In this document: piece by piece, positions 41,316 to 64,000 of the stretch
How positions within the stretch are numbered: the stretch's first letter is position 1
How the letters are laid out: each line of letters starts with the position of its first letter
Assembly (NCBI GenBank): GCA_022829145.1
Contig: CM040751.1
Coordinates: 682,001-746,000, forward strand
Length of the DNA: 64,000 bases
Direction of reading: 5' to 3'
DNA from: Albula goreensis
Taxonomy: Eukaryota > Chordata > Actinopteri > Albuliformes > Albulidae
Made by a program: the position numbers and the translations under genes
Notes under the pieces: model-generated
The model's database searches: none
What the model saw: only the letters and a program-made list of their open reading frames with translations
Told to the model about the DNA's origin: nothing

Positions 41316-43465
41316 GGTCACAAATGTTCCCGTCTGGCTACCTAAGTCTATAAAGGACCCCTAGCTCAGAAACGAGGCTGACCAACAAACTGCCTGAAAC
41401 ATTTTCCTGACAAGAAATTATTGGTTTCTGACTTACCTTAACTATCTTAATGTAAGTCAGATTTAGGTGGATGGATTTACGTAATGTATATTTTAACCTG
41501 TACTTCATGGCTAATTGGGATGGGCGCGGTTTAGGGTGACGTACGTTCGGCTTGTAATCGTGCTTCTTTATTGAAGAAATATCATCATTGTAAAAAAAAA
41601 AAAAAAAATGACAAACAATGCCAGGAGACCATAACATAACATTAAAAACATACAAAAAGCTTGAAAGAAGTACATAGATTGGAGGTTTTATGTTTATGAG
41701 AGGTTGGGAAACTTTTAATATACTACTTTAAATATACTTTTTCATTTAAATAAAAAAATTGCATTGTAAAAAATTATTTACAGTGCAATTAAATTAGGCG
41801 TTCGGTGACTGGATTTCTAATCCGTGCAGAGAAGAAGGACTGATTTCGTATGACGCGCTGGTTGCACCAAGGGCCAGTCAAAAAACCGGCAGTCGGAGTC
41901 GCTGTCTGGTGGTATCGGCACTTCCTGCCTGAAAGCTCCGTTCCGCAGCAACTAGCTAGCAGCTCCGTTCCAGCAGCAGCCAGCAGTGCTAAGCCCATGA
42001 AATCCATAAAAATAAAAGCCCCCGATGAACTTCATTATTATAGTGGGAATCGTTAACTCTAAAAGGCGGTTTTTCTCGTTATTGAACATCCCACAATGTT
42101 GCGTGTTATAGTTATTCTTCGTCTCTTATACTAATTTACATAAAAATCCGGGTCAATTAGTTTACATCACTGATATAATGTAACATATATTTTACATAAT
42201 AATAATCACTATTATAACTTTCTTGGGATATTAATGTATTGTATGATTAAATGTAAGAATTTTTATTTAAAAAACGTACATAACTGAGCAAAAACAAAGA
42301 AACAATGACTGTTAATAGACCTTAGTCTAGACTCGGTTAAACAAGGGTTCATCATACAACAACAACAACATTATGGATTATTTTAATTACTAGTATTTAG
42401 CACCCTTGATATTAGGAATCATACTAAAATATAAAACATCTGAACAATGGATAATAGGGTAAAATCAGTTCTGCTGCTTCACAAAAGGGCATGTTAAACT
42501 GTATTTTACTGTACATCAGTAAAATAACTTGGAATCTTGAATCAGATCAATTGGATAACAATGTTATATGATTGAGCTGAATCCATTAAACATACTCGCA
42601 CTGAATATCTTTAGAATACACTTCCATATCTGATAAAATGGGTTAAAGCCATTTAATTTTAGCAGAAAATATCCAAGTTAGAGAATTACATGGTAGAGGT
42701 GGGGCATGGTAGTCTCACCTGTTTGTCTGATCAGCTTTCAAAACAAAGTTTGCACTACTAAGCCACAGACTTTTAGAACTACATTTCAGTCATGTAAACA
42801 TGGTCAGAATATGAGATATATATACGCAGAAAACCTGGTTGTAAGCAGCCAACTTTAGCCAACTTGGACAATAATTCAACATGAATGGAAAAAAATCAAA
42901 TCTTTATTACTGTGTAATAGAAGGTTTCAACATTACTGCACACATAACTAATTTTCAGCTAGTTAAAATAGGTTGATTTTCAGCAGTATCAATATAATTA
43001 TGACGAAGGACGGAATTCAGTCTATTCTGAATGTGAATAAAGAACGGATAGTATGCTTAAGGTTTTGTAATTGTGTTGCTGCACACAACCCTCAAAAAAA
43101 TTGTACAAGTGGTCAAAAAAAAACGGTTTTGGTATGAACTGTTGGGTAGCTTATCCTTTTAGAACACCACCTATTTGTAGATGGGATTAACAGTCTGCAT
43201 AAAATAATTACCTAAAAGAACATGTGATGACTTCGCGTCTCAATCAAGTCACTCCATATTGTGATGTCACGAACGTACACGTACAGTCAAACTGCATAAT
43301 GTTACAAGAAAATTACATGAGGGTGCATAGTGCCTTATTCTACCTTTAAGTATTCCTGCTTTCCTAGAATTTGCACAGAATGCAAAAAAAAAAAAAAAAA
43401 AAAAAAAATTATGGTAACATACTGTAATAAATAAATATGGTATTGTATAATTGATTTTTCAGCAC
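41316..43465. other. farsb upstream region and farsb-acsl3 divergent intergenic DNA
   Basis: The first few hundred bases should contain the farsb promoter and 5' UTR; no TATA box in the farsb direction was seen. A GC-balanced island at about 41800-42050 contains a short direct repeat (CAGCTCCGTTCC-type, 41933 and 41961) and an open frame of 68 codons with no recognisable motif. The rest is AT-rich. No MOGAT1-like exon was found. Confidence 0.45.
43384..43408. repeat. Poly-A run
   Basis: 25 uninterrupted A residues, with no retroposed gene recognisable on its left side. Confidence 0.8.
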
Positions 43466-43848
43466 TACAGTGAACCCTCGTTATAGCAGACCTCGTTAAA
43501 TCGGACTATTTCTGCTGTAACAACATGTGTGGTCTATTCTGGTTAATATTGGTTAAAATTCAACTTTTATTTCCCTTGCACTTTTCTGTCATCTGATTTT
43601 TCTCTCTTTACTCCCCTGTCTTTCTTCACTTTCTCTACCTACCTCTACCTCCTTTCACTGTTCTCTTTCCCTTACTTACTCGGTAATTTTTCTTTTCCTC
43701 TGTCTCTCTTCCCTCTTTCTTTTACTATTCCTTGTTATTGGTTGCTATTACGGTGGTGCCACATCGTGTCACCCGGATATATCGTACTATCGGTTATATC
43801 GTACTCCCTTTCCCCCCAATTAGTCTGGTTTAACGAGGGTTCACTATA
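43466..43848. mobile_element. Tigger/pogo-type MITE
   Basis: TA-flanked at both sides. The left end CAGTGAACCCTCGTTATAGC mirrors the right end, read on the other strand, as TAGTGAACCCTCGTTAAACC. This end type is typical of Tigger elements. The second arms also pair (GACCTCGTTAAATCGGAC against TATATCGTAC). The middle (43570-43740) is a long C/T-rich tract with no coding potential. Confidence 0.75.
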
Positions 43849-44140
43849 TATAGTACTGTGCTCACCAATAAGGTTTGAGTTTGGTGGGGTATTTTTAGGA
43901 TTTAGGTTTGGTTTTGTGTTGAACCTTTAAGTGTTCATACATGAAAATGAGCTTTATTTTACTGTATCTAGCTTAAAAAATTAAACAGTGGTTGGTGACT
44001 GACAATCACCTTGAAGCCGTTCTTCATTCTGACACCTAGTTGGCTGGAATGGCATCCAATCAGAAATACGGGGGGAAACTAAATTCAGCACAACTCCAGC
44101 ATACAACACAACCTAAGAATTCCACCACTTCCATTAGCAT

Positions 44141-44507
44141 AAGGGGAGAACTGGGTAAGTAGAGCCACATTTTACATGTCATGGTCTTACACCTTGTTGT
44201 CCATCCATAGAAATTAAAATATTGCTTCTAAAGCAGTTTCAGAGGTATGAGCCATCAAAAAAATGTGGTCCTTTGGCACAACTTACCCCCAGGCAGGGTT
44301 AAATTGAGAATGGGGGTGGGGTACATTTAGAACTGTGGGGTAAAAAATGCCACACCTAATTAACTACATATTGAATAACATAAAGTCACACCATTTTGAG
44401 AAATAATACACTTTATTAATTTCAACAATGGAGCAAAGTGCTTGGTGCATATCACCTGTCACATGATGAATTACATCACATCAGGCTAATTCTCAGTGTA
44501 TACTGCT

Positions 44508-44540
<33 letters not shown>

Positions 44541-45214
44541 TATGTGCGTAAATGTTTGCTATGCTTGTGTGTGACTATAAGACAGAAGTGATTGTGTTTT
44601 ATCTTCAAGTCTTGACACTATGGCTCATTCAACATTCTGCTTTTCAAGTATGTCTTATGTATGGTAAACCAACCCTTACTTTCAGACAAATGGATGAAGG
44701 ATCCTTCCCAAGAAAAGATGTTGTGAAAAATTGCCACATTTCCTCACAGGTGGTGGAACAGCAAGCAGAGAAAATCAGTGCATCTTTCCATGCGGTCTTG
44801 GAAAGTGGAATTTGGAGTGAGCCACTGGCTCAATTTTATCCCACAACCTCAATTTTGACAAAACTGCCTGACACTCGTATGATGATTCATTTTTTGCACA
44901 AGTTTATGACGTCAATTTGTAGCTTATAGAGTGAGGAACTAATATGCAATGATGTCCCAAACTTATTTATTTTTCTTAAGATACAAGAGTTTATTTATTT
45001 TTTATTTACGTGATATTTTGATCATGGTGAATTCACTTTGCATGACAAAAATCGTGTTTTTGGTCCTGGTTTGCTTACCACTCTTTCCACATGCTCATCT
45101 CCATCAAAGCCTGGGTTTTAATCTGTGATCACGTGGTTAATTTTGTGTATGGGTGCCTAGATACAGGGGATAGCTCATTTTACCCACTGGGACGATTTAC
45201 CCCGTTCTCCCCTA
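44141..45214. mobile_element. Inverted-repeat DNA element of unassigned family
   Basis: The left end AAGGGGAGAACTGGGTAAGT pairs with the right end, read on the other strand, as TAGGGGAGAACGGGGTAAAT. Sub-terminal phrases about lines of 'TTTACCCACTGGGACG' and 'ACTTACCCCCAGG' echo the ends. The element is about 1.07 kb. It contains an open frame of 125 codons at 44552-44929, with no recognised domain, and a (GA)n tract at about 44509-44540. I recall similar GGGGAGAACxGGGTAA ends in fish DNA elements but cannot name the superfamily. Confidence 0.55.
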
Positions 45215-45859
45215 CGTATCATGTATCATTTGTTTGTACCATTGCAAATCCTGCAGATGCCACTGCTACACAGACGACACTACAACACATTTTCAACCAT
45301 GCTCATGATATTGTATGTTCGGACTCCCCAAGAACATTTACAAGTATCACACAAATAGTCTCTTTCAAAATGATTTTTTTTTTTCATGATTACATAATTT
45401 CAGATAAAAGAACAACACAAGCAATACACGTTTTTGATGTTTTTGACGAAATAATGAAAACTGCCGTTAAGTTACTCCGCTGCTGTGCTTCCAACTGAGT
45501 CGTTCCTCGCCAGGATGCGTACGGAGTCCAGATGTAGTTGCAGTGTCCCACTATTTCTCCCCCAACCCCGACACCCCCACCCCCCAACCTCCAACAAGTC
45601 TCCACTGACCGCGAGTAACCCTGTACGTCCAATGCCAAGTTGACATCACTGACAGACAGCATCACGCACCACGTACAAGAGTCCAATCACAGACTGTGGA
45701 ATGGCCTCGGCATTATTATACCTTGACGACTTCCCAGCCAGTTCCGGGCGAAGAGGAAGGGCTAATATCGGCGAATCCATCGCAGGAATTCAATCAGCAA
45801 CAGTCTATAACAGTGGTCCTTAAAAGTACCGAAAAATCATTCTCAAAGCGCTGATCACA

Positions 45860-45921
45860 AATACGTATCTGGCATGCATTCTTCGGTGTCGCAGCGGTTA
45901 AATGAGATTATATAGAATAAG
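45860..45921 (+). other. acsl3: Possible acsl3 5' non-coding exon ending in a strong donor
   Basis: The donor ATAAG|GTGAGTGCG at 45921/45922 matches the consensus very well. It lies at the right side of a GC-balanced, CpG-containing island (about 45500-45920) in the expected place for an acsl3 promoter. The first coding exon has its own acceptor at 52846, so a 5' UTR exon must exist upstream. The left limit of this exon is not known; the start given is arbitrary. Confidence 0.3.
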
Positions 45922-48900
45922 GTGAGTGCGTTTTGCCTTGTTATATCCGCCCTCTTGCCGTTGGGTAGCTTTAGCTACAGTACAGATCAAGGGAGTTGCA
46001 GATGTGCCGCGATGCTCTGCCGACTGAACATACCAGACAAGCAACAGAGACCATCCGACTGTATGGATGGATGAGCATCCATAGACCATCCTTGTGAGAC
46101 CAGCCCTTGCAGTCCATATAAGAAGTGTCATGTTCTGTTTAGATCATCAGACACATTTTGAGTTGCAGTAACTAAATGTCTACTCTCCACGTACATGACT
46201 GAGCGACGAGAGATAGCTATCTAACGCCTGTTAAAGAAAGTATTTGACTTTCCAAGTTAACTACAAAACGTTAATGTTAATGTTGCAACTGGTTCGCTTT
46301 CAATACATGCTGTGGCGTTAACATACACCTTTAGTAGCTGGACAGCTAACGCGACATCCTGAGACAAGCGCGCTAACGCTTACTGATCTGTCGCTTAGCT
46401 ATTGAATCGTCAGTGTAAAGCTGGAATAGCCATGCAAACTTGTCATACAAATTTTGATGTTTGCCTGTCAAGTACATGAAGTCACGAGTTAATCGATCTA
46501 GCTAGCTTTATTTTACTAAGTAACAAGTTATTTAGACAGTGTAGTTCGACCAACAACATTTCTGTGTTCCCAGAGTAGTGGTCAGATTCAAAAAGGGAAT
46601 ACCAAGATAAACTTTCTAGTGGTAGCTTCTAGCGATTCTTATTTGAATTAGATTTCACACGTAAATAGGTAGATACCCATCCGTTTTTTCACAGGTGATT
46701 ACACGATATGGAAGCTCAAATGGGGCCATCGCACCACCATGTCTTTGCTAACGTTAGCTGGCTGACTGATGCATAGGAGTTGGAACTGAGCAATGGCAAT
46801 CTAATTAAAGGGGGGGATTAGTGTGCGCTTGTATTTACATAGAGGTACCATTGTCTAAACTGTGTGGCCCGTTGTACAGTAAAGCTCCATCCTGTTTTAA
46901 AAAGTGAGCGAGATACTACTTCTCTTTTTTCGTTGTATAGTAAAACCCTACTCTCTGCATTATACCGAGATCATTTTGATACACTATCGATAAATAACTC
47001 AATGCTACAGTGTCTGTTTTTAACAAGAAGCATTGTGTACGTTTCCAATGCATTCCGTTTTCAATCCAAATAGTGCATGTCTGCAAAAAGTTGAACTGGC
47101 ATTATTGTACTAGGCATTAAGAAGACTATCCATTTTCTAACCCTCAGAACGTCCTTACACTAAAGAGAAACATTTGCAATGTTTTAGAACTTTTAGCACT
47201 GTGTTCCAATTTTGTTTCTTCATGGGTGAAGAAACAAAACAAAAATATTATTAAGCTTTGCTTAATAACATATAGGTTATTAAGCTTGTTGTTAGGATTG
47301 GAGTGTTTTATCTTTGGTGAAGTCTAGATTCTGTGAGTTTTAAAGAATACTTTATGTCATTCAAGTCAATAAAATGGTATGCAAGATGTCTTGATCTTCA
47401 GCCATTTTGTTGTCCAGGTGTTAGTGTGTGTTGAATCATGGTCTTACTCTAGGACCCAGCTGTGCTTAAACCTCAGCTCACTGGCAGGTGGCTAACATGC
47501 AGACTTTTCTGGTAGAAAGCAGTATTTAAAAAAAAAAAAACACTTGACACAAAGTGGAGCTCTATAGCCTTAGAAATTATTTGGTAACCTGTTCCTGGCT
47601 AATACGATTCAGCAACTTTCTTCCAGACATCTTCAGGGACTTTTTTTAATCATGGTGTGATGTGCTGACAACTGACTGACTGTGACAGTAAGTGCCATTT
47701 GTAGTGGGCGGAGCTAATGCAAATCTGACCTGATCGTCTACCAAAGTATTCAGATATCTTTGACTTGAGTTTTTCCACACCTGAAGATTGCATGTTTTTA
47801 CGCAAACTAATGAAAGAAATGTGGAACATCTGTATATTTTTGTCTTAGGAAGATGTGACAAAATTCATTTTTAAAAATTTGCAAAAATTAACAAATTGGC
47901 AAATAATTTGTCATGTTAATGTATGCATTTTTATGCAAATTTCACAATCTTTTACAATTACTTTTCACCACAGAAATAGATAAGACTGGGCTTTGTGTTC
48001 ATACTAAGCTTACTGTGGGCCGCCGTCTCTACACAAGGGAAGGCTGTTGTGATTTGTGATTCGTGATCTCAGACCACTAACAGTAGCTCAAGTCTTAGTG
48101 CGTGCACAGCACACACACAGATGCATACTTTCATAAACGTTTTCCATTCAGAGCAGTCCTTGGCCGTGGTATCTGTAGGGCGGGGGCTAACGGGTCTTAC
48201 AATGAACACGTTCATCTTTCTCCTCAGCAGCAGAACCGCTGGTGTTGTAAGACAAAAGCTCCATTCAGTGAAAGGAAGTCGTGATTCCCTCTTACCGTGC
48301 TGCAGTGCTTTAATACGCCTTACGCACCAATCGCTGAGCAAATCAAAGATTATTCAGCTTATTCCTACGTGCGGATTGGCTGAACTGGCTGAAAGTACTT
48401 TGTAGTCCAACCTGTTACACAGATGCTCCCATATATTGTTGAGCAACAGCTCCAGTTTTCCCGTTTATTTCCCCCAGTCATTTTTTTTTAAACTACAACA
48501 CGTGGCCTATGAAAGAGCTGGCTCACAGCCCTTCCAACACACACACACACACATACACACTCACACAAATGTCTCTACCTGTCTCATATGTGAATATGTG
48601 GATGTTTTTGTCAGGTTAATCAAAATATCGCATGAGAAAAAGAGGTGCAACAGCTCCAGGGCTCACTGAACTTTGTATTGAGACTGTCCGAGGGAAGAGA
48701 GAACTGTGCCCATTACTGTGCCTAGCCTATCGCAGCACATAATGAAGATGTCTACTTACCTGGGTGTCTTAACTGTTGGCAAAGGGGCTACCTTGGCCTA
48801 CCCATTACTTTGTGACTGTACTCTCAGGCTACCTTGCGTGCGTATTTATGGTGCATTATGAGTTGTGCAACGAGCCTCTCCACCTGCTCATTGTTAATTG

Positions 48901-51449
48901 ATAACTGATGGGGTCAGTGAGCATCCAGGCTGCAGTTTCCTGAGGAGGTAATTCTACCCTTCCCACAGTCTTACTGAAGGTCTGCCCACAGCTAGGTGAT
49001 GGAGGCTGTTTCTCTGGGCTGTGAAGCACAAGTTCCATGTTCTGTGCTCTTGAAAGTCAACCTGTAAGAACTGGCAATGGGGATCTCGGAGAACAGGGCG
49101 GGTGGAAATCGTATCTTAAACAATGTCTCACGGAGAGCAACAGGTCGTTTGGGTTGGGAGGATCGTCCTGACTCTCTGCTCTGCAGTTGGACGTTTACCT
49201 TCATCCAAGACAGGTCAGCAGAAAAGGCTCCAAACTGCGTAGGCCGTGTCTGCGGCATACCCATCGATCGCACTCAGAGGCACCGGGGCGAGGTGTTTTC
49301 CGTAACCCTGCACCTGTGGCTGCAGCGAAAGCTGGCCAACCTGCAAAGTTACCGATAAATAAAACATGTGCCTTGTTTTATTTATCGAAGAGATGACTTA
49401 ATCGAACAGATCCGTGGCCAGTTCAGATCAAATTCTCGTGTAAAAACTATTACACGAGTAAGTGTAAGCTTCTTCAATTTTTCTTCGTGTAAAATCTCCA
49501 TGCGTGTGTGTTTATTATATCTGTGTATGGGGGTGTGTGTGAGTGTGTGTGCACATGCGCTAGTCGTGTCTGTGGTGCGAGTAAAAGGCTGTATCGACAG
49601 TCATTTTTATCGACTGTTTCTAGAGGGTGTGATCCCCGGGCGGGGAGAGCAGTCGCATGCTCCGCTCATGGACTGAGTGAATCACTCGAGTCTGCGCAGA
49701 TTAGAGCCTGAAGTCACTGCAGCTTTACCGGCCAGAGGCCGTGTGTGTAAGAGCACAGCAGATTAATGGATCTCTAATGTCTCTGACATCATCCTGGGTC
49801 TCCGCCATCTGCTGGAATAACTAGTCGGATGTCACTCGTCCGAAGTATCCTGTTATATTGTACTTATCAATTTTTCCATTTTCTTTCTTACAAGGGGATA
49901 ATGAGGGAAACCCACTGTACCCAGAATTCTTGTTTCTCGATTGCTTAGTGAAGCTTTTATGTTTTATGTTGATTGAGTGTTGTTTTTGTGTTCAGGGTGC
50001 AGAAAGCACCAGTTTCAGGGATGACATGTCAGATTCGGTCCTGTTTTATGACATAAAGTCGCAGAAATCTGGGCTTCATTGGTAGCCAAAAGCACATGTG
50101 TTGAGACACTGTTCTTCTCAGAAGAATGACCAGAACTTCCATCGCTATAAGTAGAATGAAACAACAAAATGAAATATTTATCATGAGTTCTCTTTGGACT
50201 TTAGGATCTAAGTTGAAATGTGGCCAACTGGCCAAGCCTCTGTGAAACCTCAATTCATGCAGATTTAATGGCGGTGTGATGAGCAGAGTGCGCGGACAGC
50301 CTGGAGACGGCTTCAGTAAACAAGGATAACATCTGTGATTTTTTTAGTCAAAGACAGAACCTGTTAAAGACAGAACTGAGAGGTAGGTTCAATGAGTAAG
50401 GTTTTGATAGCTGAACATTTACATGGATCCATATAAATAAATGGGGAACCCCAACATGTACCTGGCGTAATCTGCCTGCATTCCAGGTCATGAGATGTAA
50501 TGTTCTCGAAGTCATTATTGCCTGTGTAATGTCATTCTTGAGTTAGTTTTATTCAGCATTTTGTTCACTGGCTGAGACACCCTTGGAATGTTCTGGACTG
50601 TTCTTCTTCATATCAACCATTTTAAATTTTAATGTCATTTTTATGGCAGATCTTACCATGATTGTGTTTATTTTTACAGCACCTATACTGCCTTAATTTT
50701 GAATTAGCTAATAGGACAGATGTTACTGAGGTTGCTGGAATGGGTGCACAAATGAAGAAGCAGTCTGTTTGTGTCTGTGTGTGAATGTGCATACATATTG
50801 CTTTTCATCAGGGCCATCGTGTTTTTTCATTCTTTCTCTTTAATCTTTGTTATAATTAACCTTAGTAAACCATTCCTCACTAAAAGAAAAAGCACAGTTA
50901 AAACAGTTTATTAGTAGTCAGCTGTCTAATAATTGTATTAGTATTATAATTTGTGACTCCATTTGACTCTTGATCGATGTGTCACATTTTCATATGAGAT
51001 AACATTAGGGCCTCAAACACAGCATAATGGCCTGGTGTAGTACTCAGGCTTTAGCTGTTACAGTGCGCGTTTGGAGGTAGCTGTGATCCTGTGGTCTGCG
51101 CCAGGCCTGGTGTCCCTGTTGCCTTTTCCTTGCATCAGCTGTCGTCTCATGTCCTGGCCGCTCAGTGGAAGTTTTTGACTGAACTTCAGCACCTTGGACA
51201 GCCCCCCATTGAGAGGTGATGAGAGCAGTAATCCCAATTAACACCACGCAACTGGGCGTGAGTCCTAAATAGACCTGTGGATGGCTGTACTGTTTGCTCA
51301 CCCCACCCTTCTCCCTCACCCTCACTCCTCCTTCTTCTTCATCGTATTGCATAGTGTAGCATAGAATGTAGTGTACCATAGTCTGGTGTGGTCTAGTGCA
51401 GTGCAGTGTGGGTAGACAAATTCTTTACCTGTCGTTGGGCCCCACAGAG

Positions 51450-51830
51450 AACCCACATGCCAGCAATTTGCTCACTGTGTGCTCACTGTGCCCATGTTGT
51501 ACTCACACTATGGCCACACTATGCTAATTCTGTCCTCACACTGTGCTAATGTTGTGCCCACAGTGTACTGGCTTTATGCCCACACTATACTCATGCTTTG
51601 CTAACATTGTGTCTGCAGTGTGCTAGTTTTAAGCTCACACTATACTAATGCTGTGCTAAAATGTCTGCAGTGCTGGTTTCATGCCCACACTATACTAATG
51701 CTGTGCTAACGTTGTGTCTGCAGTGTGCTGGTTTCATGCCCACACTATACTAATCCTTTGCTCATGCTGTGCTAATTCTATGCCTACATTTGGCTCACAC
51801 TTTGCCAAATCTTTGCTCACATGCCGATTC
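51450..51830. repeat. Decayed higher-order tandem array
   Basis: Imperfect units of about 65-75 bp, built on 'TGCCCACACTATACTAATGCTGTGCTAA' and 'GTTGTGTCTGCAGTGTGCTGGTTTCA' type phrases. Each seems to be made of 10-20 bp subunits with the core 'TGCTAAT/TGCTCAC'. The best-preserved copies are around 51620-51760. Confidence 0.75.
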
Positions 51831-51931
51831 TCTTGCATGTCGATAATGCGGTGTCCACTTTGTGCCAATGTTGTTCCCGCTCTGTGGTAATGCGGTGCCA
51901 TCCTGCCTCCCTGGTCAGACAAGGGAGACAT

Positions 51932-52110
51932 ACAGACCTACTGCCAACCCATACACACCACGGACACACATCTGCGCAGTCACACTGCATTACAGACCTA
52001 CCGCCAACCCATACACACCACAGACACACATCTGCGCAGTCACACTACACTACAGACCCACTGCCAACCCATACACACCATGGACACATACGGTCACACT
52101 GCATTACAGA
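51932..52110. repeat. 60-bp minisatellite, about three copies
   Basis: Units start at 51932, 51992 and 52052, each beginning ACAGACCTACTGCCAACCCA and including CATCTGCGCAGTCACACT. The third lacks part of the inner segment, and a partial fourth follows. The unit is a multiple of three and stop-free, so a long plus-strand frame passes through it by chance. Confidence 0.88.
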
Positions 52111-52621
52111 CACCAACCCATACAAACGACGGACACACGCATATCCACTCACACACACTCATTCAAACACTAGGCCTGACGCACATACGAATAGCAGTTT
52201 TTTTTTTTTTGTGTGTGTATTTCACAAGTTACCTTTCACCCAGTGTAGGATTTGCGCTGTGTATTTTGTGTGGAAATCGGCTCTGTGGAAGAGTATTGCA
52301 TCACGGCCGTGTAAAAGAGCTGCCGGTGGCTCGGCTTCACGCGCTCACTCTCCAATACACTCGGGTTACTTCACACACTCACGCTCCAGCTTTTCTTGGC
52401 TTGGTGTGCTTACTGTGAATAAGAATTAAAAGCGCTGGAGCATTCTGAGGACCATCAAGCAAGAAATATATGGCTCCCGATTCAAAATAAGTTTAGGGCG
52501 TAAGTAACTCTGTCACCAACACTGTGATTTATTGATAGATGTATTGAGTGCTCTGAGCTCTGCTCTTTAGGTCCCATGTGCTGCTGTCGCAGTGGTATGA
52601 GGTTAGCGTGAATGTTTTAAG

Positions 52622-52800
52622 TGGAAGTGTAGTGTATGGGTTAAGGAATGGGTCTTGTAACCTGTAGATAGCTGGTTCAGTTCTCAGGTGGACCGTTGCT
52701 GTTGTAACCTTTCACAAGTTATTTAACTTGAATTTATGTAGTAAAATATGCAACTGTATGAACAAATTGTAAGCTGTTTGAGTGGCTCTGCATATAATGG
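52622..52800 (+). repeat. tRNA-derived SINE just upstream of acsl3 coding exon 1
   Basis: The tRNA-like head has an A-box-like TGTAGTGTATGGGTTAAGG and a B-box-like TGGTTCAGTTCTC (52672-52684). The body GTTGTAACCTTTCACAAGTT and AACTTGAATT matches the common fish SINE phrase 'GTTGTACCCTTGAGCAAGGTACTTAACCTGAATT', and the tail GAGTGGCTCTGCATA matches the 'AGTCGCTCTGGATAAGAG' end. Diverged, so old. It ends 47 bp before the acceptor of the exon carrying the acsl3 start codon. Confidence 0.7.
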
Positions 52801-52846
52801 GATGTAGATAATTGCAGTGTAATATCGTATGATTTTCTCTCTGCAG

Positions 52847-64000
<11,154 letters not shown>

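Larger units (their letters stand above)
45922..52621. other. acsl3 5' intron region (presumed)
   Basis: No coding exon recognised over 6.7 kb. It contains a short (CA)n at about 48537-48562, two tandem arrays at 51450-51830 and 51932-52110, and a complex-sequence island at 49750-49815 (AGATTAATGGATCTCTAATG then CTGACATCATCCTGGGTC) that could be regulatory. Alternative first exons of acsl3 could lie anywhere here. Confidence 0.4.

Noticed and set aside
41789-42056. Open frames on both strands of a GC-balanced island
   Set aside because: No recognisable motif, and the two strands overlap. Possibly part of the farsb upstream region or an unnamed repeat.
51821-52429. A 202-codon plus-strand open frame
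   Set aside because: It runs through the 60-bp minisatellite (His/Thr-rich repeats) and low-complexity DNA; no domain and no splice context.

Overview
The window is vertebrate nuclear DNA, most likely from a teleost fish. Three large split genes with GT-AG introns can be rebuilt exon by exon. The non-coding DNA carries Tc1-type transposons, hAT and Tigger-type MITEs, tRNA-derived SINEs of the kind common in fish, and many micro- and minisatellites. Gene order is RING gene (-), sgpp2 (+), farsb (-), acsl3 (+). This matches the SGPP2-FARSB-(MOGAT1)-ACSL3 order that I recall from human chromosome 2q36, next to PAX3.

Layout. (1) 1-445, minus: the 5' 148 codons of a C3HC4 RING protein, running off the left edge. 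(2) 2940-4357: a worn Tc1 element. (3) 5500-20813, plus: sgpp2 (sphingosine-1-phosphate phosphatase 2), five coding exons, 411 aa, all three lipid-phosphatase motifs present. Its introns hold a Tigger-like MITE, a hAT MITE nested in an older unclassified repeat, a second Tc1 element (12783-14101), a TA-flanked MITE and SINE pieces. (4) 20814-23735: the tail-to-tail interval of sgpp2 and farsb, with a MITE and a 33-bp minisatellite. (5) 23736-41315, minus: farsb (cytosolic phenylalanyl-tRNA synthetase beta chain), 17 exons, 588 aa, every splice phase consistent. Its introns hold a Sleeping-Beauty-like Tc1 element (31693-33322), a 56-copy CA repeat, a 10-copy 38-bp minisatellite carrying CCAAT boxes, and several decayed tandem arrays. 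(6) 41316-45900: the head-to-head interval between farsb and acsl3, with two inverted-repeat elements and no sign of MOGAT1. (7) about 45900-64000, plus: acsl3 (long-chain acyl-CoA synthetase 3). A possible 5' non-coding exon ends at 45921, and four coding exons give the first 259 aa. The ATP-binding signature and the rest lie beyond the right edge.

The three host genes are housekeeping or lipid-metabolism genes with no operon-like link. Two act on ER membrane lipids (sgpp2 on sphingoid phosphates, acsl3 on fatty acids) and one charges tRNA-Phe. I found no new multi-gene system. The most unusual signals are the CCAAT-box minisatellite in farsb intron 2, a (TG)n tract just before the 3' splice site of the in-frame catalytic exon 4 of sgpp2, and SINE pieces lying within about 50 bp of two acceptors.
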